Shown piece by piece: positions 17,618 through 24,577 of a DNA stretch of 64,000 nt. Position 1 is the first letter of the stretch, and each line of letters opens with the position of its first letter. The stretch is from assembly GCF_026341775.1 (NCBI RefSeq), contig NZ_JAPEOB010000004.1:124001-188000 (forward strand), in the 5' to 3' direction. The DNA comes from Streptomyces sp. NBC_00654 (GTDB lineage: Bacteria > Actinomycetota > Actinomycetes > Streptomycetales > Streptomycetaceae). The translations under genes and the position numbers were made by a program. The notes beneath the pieces are model-generated. The model did not search any database, was not told where the DNA came from, and saw only the letters and a program-made list of their open reading frames with translations.

Positions 17618-18212
17618 GCTCTGCCTCCCATGCCGGGTCTGGCACCGGACCGGTGGTGCGGTTCGGCGTGCACGCGGCGCGGTGCGCGGCGGGGGCTCCG
17701 TACCGGGTGGGTCCGTGCTCCGGTCCGCCGGGCGGCCCGCCACCCCGTGCCGAGAAGCATCATTCTCGGACCGGTGGCCGGGGGCGGGCGTCTCCTTCCG
17801 TGCGCAGAAACGATCGGTGCACCTGCGCGGAATCGATCGGTGCACGTACGCGGAAACGATCGGTGCACGTGCGCGGAGACGATCGATGCGACACCGCCGG
17901 ATCGTCCCCGGACAGCCCTTCGGACCTGCCTGAATGCGTGCCGGCCACGGATTGTGCCGCGACTTGGCCATCTTCGCGTGCCTGTCGGCGGCCGCCGCGA
18001 CTTGGATGGGGCGTGACCGCCCGCGCGTGATCCCGCGTGCCGGACACGGCGGACGGCAGGCAGCCCCCGACCCCCGGAGACCCCTCTCCGGACCCGTCAC
18101 CGCACCGCTGGACGGGACCCGCCGGCCGTGTGCGGTGCCGGAACCGCCGGAGTGCTCCGCCCACGTCGGGGCCGGTCCGCCTCCGACACCCGTTCCTCCA
18201 TGAGGAGTCACC
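17618..18212. promoter_or_regulatory. 595-base divergent intergenic region
   Basis: No convincing gene is present; open frames here lack ribosome sites and family features. The section 17807-17898 holds a four-unit 23-bp direct repeat, listed separately. The right end provides a TGAGGAGTCACC ribosome site for the gene at 18213, the left end the GGGAGG site of the gene at 17617. Promoters could not be assigned with confidence. Confidence 0.6.
17807..17898. repeat. Iteron-like array: four 23-bp direct repeats
   Basis: Units begin at 17807, 17830, 17853 and 17876 with an exact 23-bp period. The shared core is GAAACGATCGGTGCAC, containing the palindrome CGATCG; the fourth unit is degenerate at its end. 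Constant spacing of slightly more than two helical turns, in an intergenic region between divergent genes, suggests cooperative protein binding. Confidence 0.85.
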
Positions 18213-18695
18213 ATGCCGAACGCCCCCGTACGGTCCCCGGGCACGCCGCAGCCGTCAGCGGTGTGCCCGTGCGGCTTCCTGTCCGCGGTGTGCCCGTGCG
18301 GTTTCCTGGACGCGCTCGTGGCGGACGCGCGCGGTGGCTCCTGGACCCCCACTCCGCTGGAGCGGCGCATCGCCGGCCTGCTCGCGATGGCGGCGGCGGG
18401 CGACGGCCTGCTCACCGCGGACCGGGTGCGCGCCGCGCTGTGGGAGGGCTCCCTCGCACTCGTCCAGGAGAACGACGGGAGACTGGCCCGGCTCCTGGCC
18501 GGACTGCTGTCCCTGCCGGTGGAGTACGGGGCGTACGGGGCATACGGGGATGTGCCGTACGGGGAAGCGCCTTACGGGGATGCGCCTTGCGGGGACACGC
18601 CGGACCGGGACTCCGACGCCGCCAGGCAGAGCCGGCGGACCCTGGACGCCGCGTACCGGTTCGTCGTGGCGACGGCCTCCGGTCATGCGTACTGA
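18213..18695 (+). CDS. Unrecognised small protein with internal repeats, coupled to the PPTase
   Basis: 160 residues, ATG after GAGGAG. No family recognised. Residues 17-32 contain a tandem duplication SAVCPCGFL-SAVCPCGFL, so two CPC motifs lie nine residues apart. The centre is an ordinary helical domain (TPLERRIAGLLAMAAAGDGLLTADRVRAALWEGS). Residues 109-133 are a low-complexity run based on YGxAPYGD, encoded by a 15-bp DNA repeat (TACGGGGATGCGCC-like). The ending YRFVVATASGHAY overlaps the PPTase start by eleven bases, so the two are co-translated. The CPC pairs could bind metal, but this is only a possibility. Confidence 0.6.
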   Translation: MPNAPVRSPGTPQPSAVCPCGFLSAVCPCGFLDALVADARGGSWTPTPLERRIAGLLAMAAAGDGLLTADRVRAALWEGSLALVQENDGRLARLLAGLLSLPVEYGAYGAYGDVPYGEAPYGDAPCGDTPDRDSDAARQSRRTLDAAYRFVVATASGHAY

Positions 18696-19515
18696 GCCCA
18701 GCGTCCGGAGCACGCGGGGTGCGGCGCCCGTGGTCCCGGGGCTCCGGGCTCCCCGGCCACTGGTCTCGCGGCCGCTGGTACCCCGGCCGCTGGTTCCCCG
18801 GCCTTTGGTTCCCCGGCTGTTGGTTCCCGGCGCCGCGCTCGGCCCGGTGCGCCCGCCCGGGGGCGCCTGCCAACTGTGGCTCGCCGACGCGAACGTACGG
18901 CCCGGGGCGGTCGACGACCTCGCCCGGCAGATTCTGGACGATACGGAACACGACCGTGCGGCCGAGCTGCACCGCCCCCTGGACCGGCGGTGCTACGTCA
19001 CCGCCCATGTCGCCCTCCGGGTCCTGCTCGGTGCCCATCTGGGCATCGCGGCGCACCGGGTGCGCTTCCGCCGCGAGCCCTGCCCCTGCTGCGGCGAGCC
19101 GCACGGCAGGCCCGCGGCCGAGGACCTCCGGGTGCCGCTGCACTTCTCGCTGTCGCACAGCGGTGATCTGGCGCTCCTCGCCTTCGCCGACGCACCGGTG
19201 GGCGTGGACGTGCAGACCACGGGTTCGGTGGAGGCCGCCGACGAGATCAGGGGGGTGCTGCATCCGCGGGAGGAGGCGGAACTGGCGGCCTGTGAGGAGC
19301 GTGTGCGCCCGGACGCGTTCGCCCGTGTCTGGGTACGGAAGGAGGCCTACCTCAAGGGTCTCGGTACGGGCCTGGCCCGGAGTCCCTCGCTGGACTATGT
19401 GGGCACCGGGCCGACGGCCGCCGCACTGCCCGGCTGGCGGGTGGAGGATGTCGCGGTGCCCCTGGGGTACGCGGCCGCGGCGGCGGTCGCGGCCGGGGGA
19501 CCGCTGTCCGGCTGA
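18685..19515 (+). CDS. Sfp-type 4'-phosphopantetheinyl transferase
   Basis: 276 residues from the ATG at 18685, inside the end of the preceding gene. Sfp-type motifs: CPCCGEPHGRP at residues 133-143, HFSLSHSG at 153-160, GVDVQ with Asp175 as a magnesium ligand, and WVRKEAYLKG with Glu220 and Lys224. It transfers phosphopantetheine from CoA to carrier domains. PksE brings its own PPT domain, so likely clients are the two-domain carrier at 23421 and the A-PCP protein. The first 50 residues are unusual: five RPLVP-like repeats (residues 24-48) from a 15-bp DNA repeat, not part of the catalytic fold. The true start could be later, near residue 60. Confidence 0.92.
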   Translation: MRTEPSVRSTRGAAPVVPGLRAPRPLVSRPLVPRPLVPRPLVPRLLVPGAALGPVRPPGGACQLWLADANVRPGAVDDLARQILDDTEHDRAAELHRPLDRRCYVTAHVALRVLLGAHLGIAAHRVRFRREPCPCCGEPHGRPAAEDLRVPLHFSLSHSGDLALLAFADAPVGVDVQTTGSVEAADEIRGVLHPREEAELAACEERVRPDAFARVWVRKEAYLKGLGTGLARSPSLDYVGTGPTAAALPGWRVEDVAVPLGYAAAAAVAAGGPLSG

Positions 19516-19592
19516 CCGTGCGGCGGCGGTCGTGGCCGTCCGCTCTCCGCACGGGCGCCGGCGGCTCTTCCCGCTTCCCGCTTCCCGCCGGG

Positions 19593-20567
19593 TCAGTAGC
19601 TGTTCTCGGCGGGGGCGGCGCCGTCCGTTCCGATGTCGGCCAGTGCCCGCAGCACCATCGGCGGGTGCTCGGCCAGCCGTTGCAGCAGATGCGGCCACCA
19701 GCCGGTGCCGTAGGGGGCGTGGATGCGGCACACCAGCCCGTCCTGCCGGAAGCGGCGCAGCAGGGCCGGCTGCACGCCGTGGAGCATCTCGATCTCGACG
19801 GTCCGCCGCAGCAGTCCTCGTTGCCGCGCCGAGGCGAGCAGCGCGGGGTCCTGGGTGGCCAGACTGAGCCGGACCCCGCGCTCCAGGAGCAGTTGGGCGA
19901 GATCCAGGTATCGGTCGTCCAGCGCCGGGCCGCGCGGCAGGGCGATATGGCCGGGTTCCGGTGAGGCGCCCTTGACCAGCCGGATCGTGCAGCCGGGCCG
20001 GGCCAGTTCCGCCGCGTCGTGCGGGGTGCGGTGCAGATGGGCCTGGAGGGTGATGCCGAGGTTCGTGTGGCTGGCGCGGAGCTCGCGGTAGGCGTCGAGC
20101 ACGGTATCGACGCCGGGGGCGGGCCCCATGCTCAGGACGACCTCGCTTCCGCGGCTGGCCGCGGCCGTCACGATCCGGCCGGTGTTCCGCGTGGCCAGGC
20201 GGGCCGACCGGGCCAGGCCGACCTGGGCCAGGTCGAAGCCGAGCCGCTCCGGCACCGGTTCGTGGGCGAGCAGGGCGAGGTACTCCGCGACGGTCCGCTC
20301 GACCTCCGCGGGATCGTCCGGGTACGGGCGGTCGGTGGTGTACTCGGCGCTCAGCAGATAGCCCTTGGTCCGCAGCCGGTCGGCGCGTTCGAGGAATCCG
20401 GCCCGGTCCGGCGCGGGCACGTAGCGCCGCGCGGCGGGGGCCAGGATGTCCTGGAGGACGGAGCCGGGCCCGGTCGGGGCGGTGCGGACGAGGGAGTCGG
20501 CGGCGAGCTTGCGCAGCCCCTCGGACGCGGCCTCCAGCAGGGCCCGCTGGGAGAGTTCGTCGGTCAT
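19593..20567 (-). CDS. Proline-dehydrogenase-like flavoprotein with altered substrate site
   Basis: 324 residues from the ATG at 20567. The PRODH TIM-barrel fold is recognisable from RTKGYLLSAEYTTD, LGITLQAHLHRT, TIRLVKGA, VEIEMLHG and the C-terminal RIHAPYGTGWWPHLLQRLAEHP. In true proline dehydrogenases the last motif reads close to YGxDWYPYxMRRLAERP, where two adjacent arginines bind the proline carboxylate. Here that pair is Gln296-Arg297 and the two tyrosines are Trp and His. Both changes affect the substrate pocket, so another amine or imino compound may be oxidised. It follows the ATP-grasp-like gene on the minus strand and probably shares its operator-controlled promoter. Confidence 0.82.
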   Translation of the reverse strand: MTDELSQRALLEAASEGLRKLAADSLVRTAPTGPGSVLQDILAPAARRYVPAPDRAGFLERADRLRTKGYLLSAEYTTDRPYPDDPAEVERTVAEYLALLAHEPVPERLGFDLAQVGLARSARLATRNTGRIVTAAASRGSEVVLSMGPAPGVDTVLDAYRELRASHTNLGITLQAHLHRTPHDAAELARPGCTIRLVKGASPEPGHIALPRGPALDDRYLDLAQLLLERGVRLSLATQDPALLASARQRGLLRRTVEIEMLHGVQPALLRRFRQDGLVCRIHAPYGTGWWPHLLQRLAEHPPMVLRALADIGTDGAAPAENSY

Positions 20568-20647
20568 GGCTGCGCCTCGGTGTCGGTCCTCGGAGCGTGA
20601 CAGGGCTGCGGTGCGGGCGGCGTCCGGCGCCGGGGCCGGGGCCGTGG

Positions 20648-21625
20648 TCAGCCGGGGCACGAGGCCTTCTCCTGAGGCCGGGTCAGCCTGCGGATGCGCA
20701 GCCGGTCCAGTGCCAGCTGCCGGCGGGACCGGTGCAGGGTGTGGATGACACCGGTGCAGGCCCGGCGGCCGGCGGCCGTGCGGACAGCGGTGCCCGGCCG
20801 CGTACCCGGGTCGAAGCAGTAGACGGAGGGCAGCGACTCGATCGCGTCGATCACGTCCTGGCCGAGCCGGTCGGCCGTGCCGTGCGGCTCCACCCCGGTG
20901 ACGAGGACATCGGCCTCGCAGAGGGGGGAGTAGTCCGCTCCCGCCCACCGGTCCAGGAATTCCTCGGGCCGCGCATGGGCCAGTGCGGTCAGATCGGCCA
21001 GGTTGGTGCCCAGGCACAGGTCGTCGTATCCGGGCAGGACATCGCCGAGGAGGGGGAGGGCCGATACCGGTTGCGGGCCGCGGGAGGTGAGCACCAGACA
21101 GGTGCGGGCCGGGCCGTGGGTGATCCCGAGCGCGTCGAGCGTGTCCCGGGTACGGGCGATGAGCGCGGACACGGGACCGTGACCGGGTGCTGCCAGCGAG
21201 GTGCGGTCGGGCACGGTGAACGGCCCCTGCCGCCGGGTACGGTGCCGTCGGACCGCGACGACGACATGCCGACCGGCGCACGAGACGGTCTCCACGGTGT
21301 ACTCGCGCTCGTCGGACCGGTGGGGGGCACGGGGGAAGGCCGCCCGGGGCAGAGGCGGCGGAACCGGGACCCCCGGCAGCCCGAGCCGTCCGGCCAGCGC
21401 CGCGGCGAGCGGTACGCCGGAGGCCCGGCCGGCGATGACCCCCAGGGGGTGGTGCCGGGCGATCAGGGCCGCGGTCCGGCAGGGATCGGCACCGGAGTCG
21501 CTGCGTACCTGGACGACGCCCACGCCCCATTTGGCAAAGGATGTTGGCAATATATTGCCAAGCGGCTCGGTGTCGACGAGTACCGCCACAGCGGAGAATT
21601 CCCTGTTCGATCTCGCGATTTCCAC
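20648..21625 (-). CDS. Shortened ATP-grasp-family-like protein lacking the central ATP-binding part
   Basis: 325 residues from a GTG at 21625, chosen because AGAGGTGG precedes it and because the first palindrome then falls in the promoter. The N-terminal part (AVLVDTEPLGNILPTSFAKWGVGVVQV, then LGVIAGRASGVPLAAALAGRLGLPG) matches the pre-ATP-grasp domain of actinobacterial ATP-grasp proteins. The C-terminal part (DALGITHGPARTCLVLTSRGPQPVSALPLLG) matches their last domain. The roughly 90-residue stretch between them that normally carries the nucleotide-binding lysines (VVKP and VQEY motifs) appears to be missing. It is therefore unlikely to be a normal ligase. A second copy of the TGGCAA palindrome lies inside codons 22-27. 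Confidence 0.6.
   Translation of the reverse strand: MEIARSNREFSAVAVLVDTEPLGNILPTSFAKWGVGVVQVRSDSGADPCRTAALIARHHPLGVIAGRASGVPLAAALAGRLGLPGVPVPPPLPRAAFPRAPHRSDEREYTVETVSCAGRHVVVAVRRHRTRRQGPFTVPDRTSLAAPGHGPVSALIARTRDTLDALGITHGPARTCLVLTSRGPQPVSALPLLGDVLPGYDDLCLGTNLADLTALAHARPEEFLDRWAGADYSPLCEADVLVTGVEPHGTADRLGQDVIDAIESLPSVYCFDPGTRPGTAVRTAAGRRACTGVIHTLHRSRRQLALDRLRIRRLTRPQEKASCPG
21544..21561. promoter_or_regulatory. Perfect 18-bp palindrome TTGGCAATATATTGCCAA
   Basis: A perfect inverted repeat with half-site TTGGCAA and a TATA centre. It lies within the 5-prime coding part of the ATP-grasp-like gene, 65 bases after the proposed GTG. A further half-site TTGGCAAAGGAT sits at 21531-21542. Likely bound by the neighbouring XRE/TPR regulator. 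Confidence 0.65.
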
Positions 21626-21686
21626 GGTCCGCCACCTCTGGTCGGAAGTGTCACATCCGGGCTCAGTATTCACGTTTCCATGTGTA

Positions 21687-21700
21687 GGCAAAATATTGCC
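21687..21700. promoter_or_regulatory. Operator GGCAA-N4-TTGCC upstream of the ATP-grasp-like gene
   Basis: The palindrome GGCAAAATATTGCC (extended AGGCAAAATATTGCCA) ends 62 bases before the GTG at 21625. Read on the minus strand its TTGCCT half can serve as a -35 box, 17 bp before TACTGA. A further half-site TTGGCAAC lies at 21716-21723. Confidence 0.6.
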
Positions 21701-21750
21701 ACACCCTGGCACGCGTTGGCAACAGTGCGGACGGGTGAGCGGGGCATGCG

Positions 21751-21793
21751 ACCGCCTCCCCTCTCCCGGCGGCACCGGGGGAGGGGAGGCGGT
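21751..21793 (-). terminator. Hairpin terminator of the XRE regulator gene
   Basis: A 19-bp stem (21751-21769 with 21775-21793) with one mismatch and a five-base loop lies 106 bases after the regulator stop. A purine-rich tract on the plus strand (about 21795-21885), pyrimidine-rich in the transcript, separates it from the stop codon. Confidence 0.65.
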
Positions 21794-21898
21794 GGGACAG
21801 CCCGAAGGGGAAGGGCGAGAAGGGCGGCTCGGCGAGGAAGGGAGAGGAAACGAAGAGGGAGGGAAGAGAACGGGCTCGGCCGGTGGGGCCGCCGGGGG

Positions 21899-23140
21899 TC
21901 AGCCCGCTGCGACGCCCTGCTTCTTGCCCCGCGCCTCCATCAGGCACTCCGCGGCCAGCCGCCAGATTTCGGCGGCGAGATCGATGTTGGCGTTCTCCTG
22001 TGCCTGCAGGGCCAGTTGCTGCAGGCCGGCCAGGCCCTCGTCCTCCTCGCCGCCGAGAATGCGCAGCTGATTGCCGAGCACTTCCAGGCGTATCCGCGTC
22101 TGGTACGGCAGGCGCAGATCGGTCCGGCCGAGCCGGTCCAGCAGGGCGCGGGCGTCCGCCGGCCGGCCCTCGTGGAAGGCCAGACGGGCGCGCAGGGCGG
22201 TCAGGGACTGCTCCAGTGCGGGCGTACGGGCGAAGGGCAGAGCGGCCTCGGCGGCCTCGATGCAGCGCTGGGCGGCATCGAGGTCGGGCGGGAACCTCTG
22301 CAGCTGGAGCTCCGCCATGGCCACCCGCAGCCGCAGCCAGATGGTGAGGTTCTCGCGGCTGTCGAAGCCGTCCAGAGCGCGCTGGAACAGGGACTCGGCC
22401 GCGTCGAACTCGCCCTCCCGCACCTTCAGGGCGCCCGCCGTCCACAGGGACTCGGCCCACAGGGTGTCGGAACGCCCTTCGACCAGGGCGGTCAGCTCGT
22501 CCGCGTGCCGGCGGGCGTCCGGCATCCGTCCGGCCTCCGCCTCCACGGACACCAGGACCAGCAGTGTGGCCGCCACGTCCTGGGTGGAGAGGCTGTTGTC
22601 CCGGGCCAGCCGGTACGCCGTCGCCGCGGCGTCGACCGCCGGGGTGATCTCGCCGGAGACGCGCAGGCACCTGGCGAACTGTGTCAGGGCACGCGAGCGC
22701 AGCTCGGCCAGGCCGATCTCCTCGCTGAGCACGACGAGCTGGTCGAGGTAGGCGCGCTCGGCTTCCTGGTCGCCGTGCCGTCGCTTCCACTGGCCCAGCA
22801 GCCACAGGGCCTGCCAGCGGAGCATCGGCTCCTGACCGTGCGACGACTCCAGTGCCTCGGCCAGCAGCTCGCTGGTCTCATCGGATTCGAGCGAGGTGGC
22901 GAGGGAGAGTATCTGTGCGAGTGAGGTGGCTCTGGACTCCTCGAACTCGGCGGCGCTGATGCCCAGCTGGCCCGCCAGGTGCGCCACGGCGCGTTCGGTG
23001 GGCTGGCGTGCGCCCGATTCCAGACGGGAGAGATAGCCGGTCGACATACCGTCCCCGGCGACGACGGCCTGCGACAGGCCGCGTTCGGTCCTCAGCTGCC
23101 TCAGTCGGCGGCCGAAGGATGGCTGCTCCAGCACGTGCAC
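21899..23140 (-). CDS. XRE-family regulator with TPR-like helical repeats
   Basis: 413 residues from a GTG at 23140; an ATG at 23239 would add 33 residues of poor quality. The HTH_3 domain is at about residues 5-65 (FGRRLRQLRTERGLSQAVVAGDGMSTGYLSRLESGARQPT). The remaining 350 residues are helical repeats of TPR type with repeated Trp/Leu/Ala patterns (WQALWLLGQWKRRHGDQEAERAYL), as in signal- or peptide-sensing XRE regulators. It sits among TGGCAA-N4-TTGCCA palindromes found only around this island, which makes it the best candidate to bind them. A half-site CTTGGCAAAC at 23250-23259 lies upstream of its own start, consistent with autoregulation. Confidence 0.85.
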   Translation of the reverse strand: MHVLEQPSFGRRLRQLRTERGLSQAVVAGDGMSTGYLSRLESGARQPTERAVAHLAGQLGISAAEFEESRATSLAQILSLATSLESDETSELLAEALESSHGQEPMLRWQALWLLGQWKRRHGDQEAERAYLDQLVVLSEEIGLAELRSRALTQFARCLRVSGEITPAVDAAATAYRLARDNSLSTQDVAATLLVLVSVEAEAGRMPDARRHADELTALVEGRSDTLWAESLWTAGALKVREGEFDAAESLFQRALDGFDSRENLTIWLRLRVAMAELQLQRFPPDLDAAQRCIEAAEAALPFARTPALEQSLTALRARLAFHEGRPADARALLDRLGRTDLRLPYQTRIRLEVLGNQLRILGGEEDEGLAGLQQLALQAQENANIDLAAEIWRLAAECLMEARGKKQGVAAG

Positions 23141-23309
23141 GCCCCAACGGGTGGATGGATTACGGATGATTCCGGCCCTGGCACATGTTGCCGTAGTCGT
23201 GTCACACCGCTCGTTCCAGTTATGCCACAGGATATCCATGAACCATTCCGCTTGGCAAACGTCTGACCTCGGAAGCTATCGCTGCTGGCGGGATACGTAC
23301 CACCCTGCC

Positions 23310-23383
23310 TGGCAAAGGATCTTGCCCAAACCTTGGTAAGTTGTTGTCAAGTCGGTCGGGGCTGCCCTAGGCTGACTTGGCAA
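23310..23383 (+). promoter_or_regulatory. Operator and promoter of the two-domain carrier gene
   Basis: TGGCAAAGGATCTTGCCC (23310-23327) has TGGCAA and TTGCC half-sites six bases apart. It is followed by a -35 TTGTCA (23344-23349) and, after 18 bp, a -10 TAGGCT (23368-23373). A half-site TTGGCAA (23377-23383) covers the predicted start of transcription. The word TGGCAAAGGAT occurs also at 21532-21542. Confidence 0.6.
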
Positions 23384-23420
23384 CACACGGAACGGATCGA
23401 GCCGATACGGCGAACCCACC

Positions 23421-24074
23421 ATGCCCACGGGAGTGGCCGAAATGACCAGTGACCGCTTTGCAGTCATCGCCGCCACGGGCGCCCCGGCCGACACCCCGGC
23501 AGCCCGGAGCACGGAGGCGGACGAGCCCGTCCGGCCCGCCGATCCGGTGTGCGAGGTCCGGGAGTTCCTCTTCGAGGCGTGGAGGGACCTGCTCGGCTGC
23601 GCCGGCCTCACCGAGCACTCCGACTTCTTCGCCCGCGGTGGCGACTCGCTCCTGATCACCCGGCTGGCGCGGCGCGTCGGCAAGCGGTTCGGCGTGGTGG
23701 TCACGATGCACGACATGTCGCGCCGCAACCTCGGGGACCAGATCGTCCTCGTCCGCACGAGGCTCTCCCGCGGGCCGGCGCACCGGGCCCGGCCCGTCGT
23801 GACCACCCGGAGCATCCGTACCTTCGTCGCCCGGCAGTGGGCCGAACTGCTCGGCTGCGGTGTCCCCTTCGACCACTCGGACTTCTTCGCCCTCGGCGGC
23901 GACTCGCTGCTCGGCACCCGCCTGGTGCGGCGTCTGGAGAAGGAGTTCGGCGTCGACGTCCCGGTGCGCGACATCCTGGGCGCCACCACGCTGGCCGGCC
24001 AGGTGCTGCTGCTCGGTGGACTGCTCGCCGAGTCCCCGCGCCCCGCCCACACGCCGCGCAGCCGCGCCGCCTAG
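23421..24074 (+). CDS. Free-standing tandem carrier protein (PCP-PCP)
   Basis: 217 residues from the ATG at 23421; the ATG at 23442 has a better ribosome site (GGGAG) and may be the real start. Two carrier domains lie in tandem: residues about 43-112 with FFARGGDSLL (Ser76) and about 130-200 with FFALGGDSLL (Ser162). Both serines are in the phosphopantetheine attachment context of PCP/ArCP domains. There is no adenylation, condensation or thioesterase domain in the protein. Twin carriers usually raise flux or hold two intermediates of one enzyme. Possible loading partners are the PaaK-like ligases or an A domain elsewhere; the PPTase at 18685 would activate them. Controlled from the TGGCAA operator promoter. 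Confidence 0.88.
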   Translation: MPTGVAEMTSDRFAVIAATGAPADTPAARSTEADEPVRPADPVCEVREFLFEAWRDLLGCAGLTEHSDFFARGGDSLLITRLARRVGKRFGVVVTMHDMSRRNLGDQIVLVRTRLSRGPAHRARPVVTTRSIRTFVARQWAELLGCGVPFDHSDFFALGGDSLLGTRLVRRLEKEFGVDVPVRDILGATTLAGQVLLLGGLLAESPRPAHTPRSRAA

Positions 24075-24429
24075 CACTTCCGCCTTCTCACTCCTTCCGC
24101 CTTCGCGCTCCCTCGCCCTTCGTTCCCCGCCTCCTCGCCCCCTTGCGTCCCTTGCCCCCTTGCGTCCCTCGGCCGGCTCGCGCCGTCCGGGGGCGTTCGT
24201 GTGTCCGGAGCTCTCCGCCGCTGCGCCACCAGGGCTTCCGCCCGTACTCCGGGTACGCCGCCCGCACTCCTCGTACTCCACCCGACGCCCCGCCCGTACT
24301 CCGCTCATACAGGCAAGTTGCCAAAGTCTGGCAAATCGTTGCCATGGGAGCCCGTCTTCACTAGCTTCCTGTCATCGGCGGATGCCCATCGGCCGATGAC
24401 CGCACCGCAGTCCCGTACGAGGAGCAGCC
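24075..24429. promoter_or_regulatory. 355-base gap: pyrimidine-rich tract, then an operator-promoter
   Basis: The first 110 bases are a C/T-rich tract with small repeats (CCCCTTGCGTCCCTTG-like). The middle holds short TACTCC-containing repeats. The last 130 bases carry the TGGCAA operator, promoter and leader listed separately. No gene with a ribosome site was found between 24075 and 24429. Confidence 0.6.
24312..24367 (+). promoter_or_regulatory. Operator TGGCAA-N4-TTGCCA overlapping a promoter
   Basis: TGGCAAATCGTTGCCA (24329-24344) is a perfect half-site pair with four-base spacing. Its right half TTGCCA (24339-24344) reads as a -35 box, followed after 17 bp by TAGCTT (24362-24367) as -10. 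A compressed copy GGCAAGTTGCC is at 24312-24322. Binding here would directly affect polymerase access. Confidence 0.65.
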
Positions 24430-24501
24430 ATGAACATCACGCACCCCGCGCCCGCGCCCGGTGTCCGGACCGGTTCCGGCGAGAACGTCGAGTGGCCCTG
24501 A
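24430..24501 (+). CDS. Possible 23-residue leader or signal peptide
   Basis: An ATG with an AGGAG site seven bases upstream opens a 23-codon frame (begins MNITHPAPAPG, ends GENVEWP) within the leader of the operator-controlled transcript, 76 bases before the AhpD-like gene. Its Pro-rich sequence matches no family I know. It may be a leader peptide, a secreted signal sensed by the TPR regulator, or chance. Confidence 0.3.
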   Translation: MNITHPAPAPGVRTGSGENVEWP

Positions 24502-24577
24502 TCCACACCCTCCGGCCGAGCAGCCTCGACCGGCCGCCGGGCCGAGTTGCCCCGATCCGCCGTCAGAAGGACATCCC

